From contig LUGG01000015.1 of the NCBI GenBank assembly GCA_001683735.1, forward strand, positions 682,001-746,000: DNA of 64,000 nt, given 5' to 3'. The notes below the pieces were generated by a model, which saw only the letters and a program-made list of their open reading frames with translations, did no database searches and was not told where the DNA came from. Shown piece after piece: positions 58,185 through 64,000 of the stretch (position 1 is its first letter; every line of letters starts with the position of its first letter). A program made the translations under genes and the position numbers. This stretch comes from Grifola frondosa (lineage: Eukaryota > Basidiomycota > Agaricomycetes > Polyporales > Grifolaceae).

Positions 58185-58206
58185 TGTGGCAACAATGCTT
58201 GCTTGA

Positions 58207-59208
58207 ATGTTCGGCGACGATGATACCAGGCCGACCACACAGATCAATTCATCCAGGATGCCCCCAAGCTCAATCGGCAGTGCAATCCGCGACACTCAGC
58301 GCGATTTGCTTTGCAGGTCGTATTGCATATCAAAGCGCTGGAATTCACGCAATCTCGAACGACCTTGGTATGGAACTTGGGACTCCGTTCTTCGACACCT
58401 CACGGAAGGCTTGGATCATATGATTGTCATGCCTCAGTTCCACCTTTGGAAAGTTGAGGACGACTCGGATTATGTGCTGGATAGGCAGGGTCCTGACGGG
58501 GACGATGATTCATTCGACGAGCTCGATATCATCACCCATGATCCTGACGAGAGAGACGAGGTCGATATCGTTGCCTACGATCCTGACAAGGGAGGAGACG
58601 AGGCCGATATCATCACCTATGATCCTGACGAGGGAGAAGAGGAGGCGAATGAATCGTTCATCAATCCAGATCTCTCTACGTCGACCATATATACGGAGGC
58701 AGCAACAAACCCCATGGAGCGCATTCCTGATTTCGCCATCATCCATCTACTTGCCCAGAGCCTTCCTCGGCGACATCCACGCTTTGCCGAGCTCGGGGGT
58801 GTCCACATTATCCACCAGTGTTGTATCGTCCTCGTGGAAGTGAAGCCGCATCCTTCTCGCACCGCCAACCGACGCGAACGTCTACATAATCGTGACCTTT
58901 TTCTGTCGCAAGCACAGGAAGATCTTGATGTTCAATGTTACGTGCTCTTCGAGCAGTATCCCCGTGCCTTAGCCACCGTTTGCATCGCAGCTGCTGGTCA
59001 ATACTGGACACATCATGTCGTTCGTCCCCACGAAGTTCCTTCCCTGGATATATCTGATCCAGACATGTTGGACGACAAGGAGTGGGTGAAACTGGTATGG
59101 CCTCGTCCGGTTGTGATCCAGCATCGCGATTCTGATGAGAGGTTACGAGAGATTCGTAATGTGCTCGAGCAGAAATCGGCACTTAATCTTGACGGAAGTC
59201 ATCAGTAA
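58207..59208 (+). CDS. Acidic-repeat protein with PD-(D/E)XK-like motifs
   Basis: One open frame of 333 codons starting MFGDDDTRPTTQINSSRMPP; an internal start at 58423 is also possible. After an acidic tract come three 13-14-residue repeats (DELDIITHDPDER, DEVDIVAYDPDKGG, DEADIITYDPDEGEE). Then come NPMERIPDFAIIHLLAQSLP, HIIHQCCIVLVEVKPHPSRT, AQEDLDVQCYVLFEQYPRAL and TVCIAAAGQYWTHHVV. The D of IPDFAII, the E and K of VEVK and the following Q are spaced as in restriction-type PD-(D/E)XK folds. Nuclease activity is inference. Relatives of this kind are common, uncharacterised basidiomycete proteins. No intron is needed. Confidence 0.55.
   Translation: MFGDDDTRPTTQINSSRMPPSSIGSAIRDTQRDLLCRSYCISKRWNSRNLERPWYGTWDSVLRHLTEGLDHMIVMPQFHLWKVEDDSDYVLDRQGPDGDDDSFDELDIITHDPDERDEVDIVAYDPDKGGDEADIITYDPDEGEEEANESFINPDLSTSTIYTEAATNPMERIPDFAIIHLLAQSLPRRHPRFAELGGVHIIHQCCIVLVEVKPHPSRTANRRERLHNRDLFLSQAQEDLDVQCYVLFEQYPRALATVCIAAAGQYWTHHVVRPHEVPSLDISDPDMLDDKEWVKLVWPRPVVIQHRDSDERLREIRNVLEQKSALNLDGSHQ
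58516..58645 (+). repeat. Coding tandem repeat, ~42-bp units
   Basis: Three near-identical units with core gatatcatcacctatgatcc encode the acidic D-E-x-D-I-I-x-Y-D-P-D repeat of the gene at 58207. Unit number is likely to vary between strains. Confidence 0.7.
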
Positions 59209-59439
59209 GCCTTCCGGAGATGTCATCATACTAGTTTTGTCATACTGTCTTCTATACCATTACCGAAGTATAGTACTCGATTTCGACTTTGACGGTGCAC
59301 CATGTTCATACGAGATAATGCATTCTCCTAGGCGCGTCTAGTAACCCACACCAACTTCTCTTCCCGCAACTTGACTATCGTGTTCCTACGGTCCTTGAGG
59401 CGGAGTTATTCGTGACTCACAGAACTGCATGCGCGTACA
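59209..59439. other. Intergenic region
   Basis: Short spacer before the aldo-keto reductase relic; no separate feature. Confidence 0.3.
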
Positions 59440-59944
59440 CATCAATAGGTACCGGCCGTGGCTTATCATGTGTGCCAAGGCGAATGGTCGAAGAGATATC
59501 CTGCTTGCACCGATATATTGATGCCTCACCAACTCTCGCAGGCAGGCCAAAAGAATATAGCAGCAAGCCGGCGTTCATGAACGACCCGGACGTTGCGCGT
59601 ATAGCGGCTCAACGCCTGCACATCTCGTGCTGAGCTGGGGCGTGCAGCGCGGCACGGCGGTCATCCCCAAGAGCGAGAGCCCGAAACGCGTGCAGACCAG
59701 CATCACCGTACGTCTTTTCCTGCACATCTTTCGCTTGCCCCATGTCTTACTTTCACTTTTGCGTTCGCAGCTGTTGAAGCTGGAGGAGGAGACATGCGGG
59801 TATTCGATCAGATCCATACGCCGCCGGTCGCTGCTGCTATACCTCAACTATACTGACGATGGGCTCATATTCGGGTGGACGTATGAACAGTTGGGGTTGC
59901 CGATGGAGGATCGTTGTCTAGCGGACTCCAAGACTCCGAAGTAA
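59440..59944 (+). pseudogene. Aldo-keto reductase C-terminal remnant
   Basis: It reads CAYTSIG, an intron of about 90 bp, GRPKEYSSKPAFMNDPDVAR, IAAQRLHIS, then after a small deletion LSWGVQRGTAVIPKSESPKR. An intron at about 59709-59770 leads to LLKLEEETCGYSIRSIRRRS and DDGLIFGWTYEQLGLPMED. The SWGVQRG..VIPKS segment is the nucleotide-binding signature at the C-terminus of aldo-keto reductases, which reduce aldehydes and ketones with NADPH. The N-terminal barrel with the catalytic Tyr is absent and the frame is broken near 59626. It is a truncated copy. Confidence 0.6.
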
Positions 59945-60245
59945 GAAGCGTGTTCTCTCGTGTTTATAGGACCTCGGCGCCTCATCGACTTCAGTATGTC
60001 GTAGTTGGTTGAATATATAATGTGGAAACCTCGACATTTTGAGTCTGCTCAGCAGGATGCCGAGTCTCATTGTCATAACTATCTCCAGGAGGCGGATCAC
60101 ATTCTCAGCTATCATCGCAGTCGAATTTATTCAAACAGCACATGGTGTTCCAGAACACACAATGAAAATGTGAAAATGCGCTACAAATGTTACAAGCACA
60201 TCATCAATAACCTAAACAATAATAATAATCTAAACGTCAAATGGA
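59945..60245. other. Convergent 3' flanks
   Basis: AT-rich region (aataataataatctaaacg near 60220) between the aldo-keto reductase relic and the minus-strand gene. Nothing else seen. Confidence 0.4.
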
Positions 60246-61830
60246 TTAGAGCACTTCATTTCCCTCCTCCCGCAAGACCTCGATTGTCTCCTCCACCGCG
60301 TACCTCACAATACCCGCCGTGAGCAACGTAGCGCACGGCAACGCCTCCGGAATCTTCCACGAAAGATCCACCTTCTCCCCTCTCCCAGGCAAAATCCATG
60401 GAGCTTCGGTGAGTCCCAACTCGTCCCACATTGCATTCGAAAAGAGCACACAGGCTCTACATGCGAATTTATTTCCACCTCATCTGGTGGAACGCGTGTA
60501 AACCGCATGCATCCAGATGTTGGATTAAAACAAGCTCCGGATGCAGATGGTGCGCATTGTGGTCATTCAAAACCTTGAAGACTCAGTCAGTTTCAGTTAT
60601 CATGAAGTATGTGCGTGAACGTACTTGAGGGATTTCAGCCCACGGCCACTTGTCGTGGACCCATTCAAGCGTTAAACGTGGCTGGGCATTGCCCGACTTG
60701 GAGCCCATCATTTTCGTGAAAAGTCCCATACCCGCGCCCATGAAGCATTCCGCGCCCTCGTAGTAGAGCGCCACCCGCTCCAGACGTCGGCGCAGTCGCA
60801 ATAGGAAGGACAAGTCGGTTGCCCCAAGTGTTTTGCGCCATTGTTCGTCCACGACGGCCGCCGTTAGAAAGTCTGACCCGAGGAGGATTCGTGCCACGTA
60901 AACCACATTGACGAATTGTCGGTACAAGTCCTCGATTTTTTCATCATCTACCGTGGGTTTGGCATTACCAAGCTTGTTAAGCATTACCAGACGAAAAAAG
61001 GCCATCAACGCGGTGATACTTTGGTCCTGGCTTTGTGCGATAAACCGCATTTGAGATTCCCCAGGCCAGGCCATCCCGTATCTGTTAATCATGAATTTAG
61101 TCCATAGGTTGATTATACGAAATAAAGAAGAAACTGCATCGCAGTGCATGTTTAGAGCTTGATATGGAGCACGCCGATCAATCTGAGCTTCCTGGCGATT
61201 CTACGCCAGGAATACCGGATCGATATGCGGATGAAATTGGCCACTTCTCCTCTGCGATCCACGCGCTTCCCCATCCGCATTCGACTGAACAGCGAATCTA
61301 TATGTGACATTAACATGTCTCCAAACTGCCGATCTTGGAAAGTCGGCGAGGGGTGCTTGGCCACATGGAGCGTGGCGCCTTCAGCGTCAACAGAAAATGC
61401 ACAGGCGACAGATTCGCCTTCTTCCTGATGGACAAGCATCTGAGATAGCCAGTTTAGTACTGTTCCTGAGGCGGTCGGTCTCTTCGACCCAGGCGCCACC
61501 CGCTGCAGAACCCCTAGACATCTCGCAGAAAATTCTCGTACGATGTGCCAATTCAGACCAATATCAAGCTGTTGTAGGAAGTTTCCCTGCATGTGAAACA
61601 CAAATGACAACGTATGAAGAGAGCAAAGCGCAGGAAAGACCCACAGGTTGCCCACCCTCGGCCGAATCTGCACCGTCGTCTTTCCATCCAACCATTGATA
61701 ACATTGCAAAAGAAAAACGTGCCAATACACTATCAAGTACTTCTTTTGAAGTGGTGCTCACCTGAGAGTCTTGTGTGAAGAAGAAACTTGGCAACTTCGA
61801 ACCCGAACTTGATTCTAGTTTGATGACGAT
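60246..61830 (-). CDS. Unrecognised protein
   Basis: A likely multi-exon minus-strand gene. A first exon near 61830-61760 (KLPSFFFTQDSQ) is followed by an exon with NWHIVREFSARCLGVLQRVA, QMLVHQEEGESVACAFSVDA, RISIRYSWRRIARKLRLIGV, then RYGMAWPGESQMRFIAQSQD, LTAAVVDEQWRKTLGATDL, RRLERVALYYEGAECFMGAG, LTLEWVHDKWPWAEIPQ and a C-terminal exon ALPCATLLTAGIVRYAVEET to a stop at 60246. I recognise no catalytic motif or membrane segment. Exon borders are only approximate, the start is uncertain, and the two longest frames may be separated by an intron near 61150. Confidence 0.4.
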
Positions 61831-62006
61831 GGCTTATACTAGGTGCAAGAGCAAAAGAAGACGCGCCAAATAGCTTAAAGCCGAGAGTACGGGAGTAAGA
61901 AATGGGTATGGATGGGGAGCAGGTGGTGGTTAAGGATGAAGAGGTTGATGTTGTGGCACGAATCGCGTGAATAGTGACAATGTAACGCGTATAGTGACTT
62001 ATCCAC

Positions 62007-62027
62007 GATCACGTGCTTCACGTGATC
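62007..62027. promoter_or_regulatory. Double E-box, inverted CACGTG pair
   Basis: Two copies of GATCACGTG in inverted orientation separated by CTT form a 21-base palindrome, about 200 bases upstream of tRNA-Thr and 180 bases before the unrecognised minus-strand gene. Same core as the palindrome at 58171. A bHLH-type binding site is plausible. Confidence 0.4.
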
Positions 62028-62227
62028 GCGATTGTGCAAATGATGTCATCGCAGAGTTGCAGCTACGATATCATATAGCGCAACTGGACCTAGGCAGACA
62101 TTGTCTTGGCTCCTCTCGTTCTGCAAGCTGTCCACCATGCGTGGTCCTGCCAAAATACATAAGTGATTGATAATAGGAGAAACATTCCACTCAATTCTGA
62201 TATTTAAAAATGCTATGCATAAGGTAG

Positions 62228-62300
62228 TCCCGTTTAGCTCAGTTGGTAGAGCGCGTCACTAGTAATGACGAGGTCAGTCGTTCGAGTCGGCTAATGGGAA
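62228..62300 (+). tRNA. tRNA-Thr (anticodon AGT)
   Basis: A full cloverleaf of 73 bases. Acceptor stem TCCCGTT pairs with AATGGGA (one G-T pair). D-arm GCTC/GAGC. Anticodon stem CGTCA/TGACG has the loop CTAGTAA, giving anticodon AGT for Thr codon ACU (and others after A-to-I editing). The T-arm is AGTCG/CGGCT with the loop TTCGAGT. No intron. CCA is not encoded, as expected for a nuclear tRNA. Confidence 0.9.
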
Positions 62301-62313
62301 AGTTATTGCAGAC

Positions 62314-62318
62314 TTTTT
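62314..62318 (+). terminator. RNA polymerase III terminator
   Basis: A run of five T lies 14 bases past the tRNA 3' end, a usual Pol III stop signal. Confidence 0.7.
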
Positions 62319-62443
62319 GAAAATCATAACTATTCTTCTAGTTGGACTCATAGCAAGCACGTACTATTTTTATTCTTATTTTTAACCTACGGAGCCGCAT
62401 GGCTATCCATGCTAGGAGCAAAGAGTATATGAATTCCTACATT

Positions 62444-63397
62444 TTAGGGCAATATCTCTCCACTCCTCAAGGCTCTCGCTGCCTCGCTCTGTGCCTCGTC
62501 GCGCAAGTATCGTCCATAGATTTCTTCATAGTGGTGTTTATCCTGCACGCGCCAAACGACGGCCATCAGAATGCAACTGTGGATCGAAGAAACTAAGTAT
62601 GACACTTACGCTCGAGGTTCTCAGCACACTATCGCGCCTCTCGAGGTTCTCCGCATACGCCGCCCATCCACCGCCAATGGCTTCGCGGGAGTAACCGCGG
62701 TGTCGTGCGAGGATGTAGTCACGCACTACGAACGGCGCCACAGCAACGTCGACCAGGCTGAATTGCTCCCCAAGGAAATACGGGCCCTTGACTTTAGCAG
62801 CGAACGCGCGGGTCGCGTCGGCGAGCTCTGCGAGGTTTGTGCGCTGCTTCTCCGAGTCCTGCGCGATAATGGTGCGGAAGACCGCGGGGACGATGGACTT
62901 GTTGGCGAAGTCGGCCCAGAGCCGGACGACCGCGCGCTCGTATGGGTCCGCGGGAAGGAGTGCCGGGGTATGTTCAGGGTAGGCGTCTTCGAGGAACTCG
63001 CAGATCACGAGCGATTCGTATAGGGCCTTGCCCTTGTACTCGATAGCGGGGACGAGCCCCTTGGGATTGATATCTGCAATGAGATGATCAGCGATATGAT
63101 GGGTGAGGAAGAGGGCGGACTGACCAAGAAAATGCCTTTCCTTCTTGTATGGATTGACTTCAACGTATTGGTACGGAATGCCTTTCTCCTTGAGGCAAAT
63201 CCAGCTTCTCTGCACAAACGGACAGAACTGTGTAATAGAATGTGGTAGGTTTCCCTTGTGAAGATCATTGATCGAAAACGAAAACGACGAACCCATCCAC
63301 TGTAGAACACTAGATCCTGTGGCTCTTGATGCTGCTCGACGGTTTTGGCTGCGAGCCCCGTTGCACGTGGATAGATGTGTTCGTCAGGAATGCTCAT
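62444..63397 (-). CDS. Glutathione S-transferase, omega-like
   Basis: Four to five minus-strand exons. MSIPDEHIYPRATGLAAKTV to YSGW is followed by an intron at about 63228-63292 and FCPFVQRSWICLKEKGIPYQ, with the CPFxQR active-site Cys characteristic of omega-type GSTs. Then come VEVNPYKKERHFL, an intron near 63070-63125, DINPKGLVPAIEYKGKALYE, AYPEHTPALLPADPYERAVV, FLGEQFSLVDVAVAPFVVRD, an intron at about 62508-62610, and DKHHYEEIYGRYLRDEAQSE to a stop at 62444. Both the thioredoxin-like and all-helical domains are present. Omega-type fungal GSTs conjugate or deglutathionylate small molecules, often with stress or lignin-derived substrates. It is divergent from the partial GST at 63675, a likely tandem inversion duplicate. 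Confidence 0.85.
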
Positions 63398-63674
63398 CGT
63401 GGTTGATGTTTGCAATTCCTCCCATCATTACAGAGTACTTCTATGCGCTCTCACCCAATGCAGTCACCGGTTCAGTCACGATATCTTTGAATTTCAGAAT
63501 TTCCCTATTTTAGGCAATGTGGGTAACGTGAGCCACATCGGAGTCCTGCAATGACGACATCGATTGTGCCATCCAGAAATGAGTAAGCGCAGAACAATTG
63601 ATTTATAAGTAACCCACGCTGCTATATAGTCCTTCTTGCAATTCCCACCTGAGTGTTGTGTGTCCCAATTCACG
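63398..63674. promoter_or_regulatory. Shared divergent promoter of the two GST genes
   Basis: 277 bases between two start codons facing away from each other. No clear consensus site seen except TATATAG near 63623. Confidence 0.4.
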
Positions 63675-64000
63675 ATGAGCGCAGCAGAACAGAAAATTCA
63701 CCCTCATGCGACGGGCCTAGCCGCCAAAACGGTCGAGGCTCACCAGGAACCTCAGGATCTGGTCTTTTATTCCGGATGGGTATGTATCCTGCTCATCGAA
63801 TAGTCGAGTGTGGCTGAGAAGCGTGAGATAGTTCTGTCCATATGTGCAAAGGACCTGGATCACACTCGAAGAAAGAGGCATTCCCTACCAGTACGTGGAG
63901 GTCAATCCTTACAAGAAAGAGAAGCACTTCCTCGGTGAGTGCGAGCACAGTGAGAGCAGCTGCGACGAACTTACCTGCATCAGCGATCAACCCGAAGGGC
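63675..64000 (+). CDS. Glutathione S-transferase, omega-like, partial
   Basis: Exon 1 starts MSAAEQKIHPHATGLAAKTV and ends YSGW at 63779. An intron at 63780-63831 leads to FCPYVQRTWITLEERGIPYQ (active-site CPYxQR) and VEVNPYKKEKHFL. A second intron at 63935-63983 leads to AINPKG at the window edge. The intron sites match those of the neighbouring GST gene, so it is a paralogue. The C-terminal domain lies outside the window. Confidence 0.8.

Overview
This window looks like a chromosome segment of a basidiomycete fungus (Agaricomycetes, plausibly Polyporales). Genes are split by many 45-80 bp introns with GT..AG ends. The families are typical of that group: HET and DUF2235 proteins, a Tnp2-type transposase, WD40 and DUF6698-like fragments, an omega-like GST, SUR7/PalI, and paired flavocytochrome hydroxy-acid dehydrogenases. 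All calls come from reading six frames and splicing by eye; no database search was run.

Layout. 1-17 kb is repeat-rich accessory DNA. A decayed lineage-specific gene (1.05-3.76 kb) is followed by arrays of a 158-bp tandem repeat carrying near-palindromic GGTATGTACC sites (4, 7.3-9.3, 10.8 and 15.1-17 kb). Between the arrays lie an unrecognised multi-exon gene, a DUF6698-like relic, WD40 gene debris, and three intact-looking genes of no known function (10.0, 11.5 and 12.6 kb). At 17.0-20.6 kb there is an apparently intact Tnp2-family transposase directly downstream of one array. 21.2-23.7 kb holds a 0.7-kb inverted-repeat structure and decayed pieces of a RhoGAP-like and a HET gene.

24.0-29.7 kb is a divergent DUF2235-HEAT gene and HET-domain gene, both damaged. 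30-36 kb holds small lineage-specific genes. 36.3-41.9 kb contains three charged coiled-coil genes. The first starts with an eIF4G-like segment including the eIF4E-binding motif YDREFLL but has a coiled coil where eIF4G has its MIF4G domain.

The most interesting metabolic block is 44.0-52.7 kb. Two paralogous flavohaem proteins (cytochrome b5 domain plus FMN hydroxy-acid dehydrogenase) flank a PEP-mutase/isocitrate-lyase family enzyme. In wood-rot fungi, oxalate is made by oxaloacetate acetylhydrolase (PEPM/ICL family) and by glyoxylate dehydrogenase (a flavohaem protein of this architecture). The block is therefore a candidate oxalate-biosynthesis cluster. Both flavohaem proteins end in peroxisome-type C-termini (SKL and AKM).

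52.7-64 kb is gene-dense housekeeping/accessory DNA: a 2OG-oxygenase-like protein, a SUR7/PalI membrane protein, a candidate PD-(D/E)XK-fold protein, an aldo-keto reductase remnant, an unrecognised gene, tRNA-Thr(AGT), and a divergent pair of omega-like GST genes, the second running off the window.

Several otherwise well conserved frames are broken by a single missing base, often inside a homopolymer. This could be a consensus error in the assembly rather than decay, so those genes are described as probably one-lesion genes.
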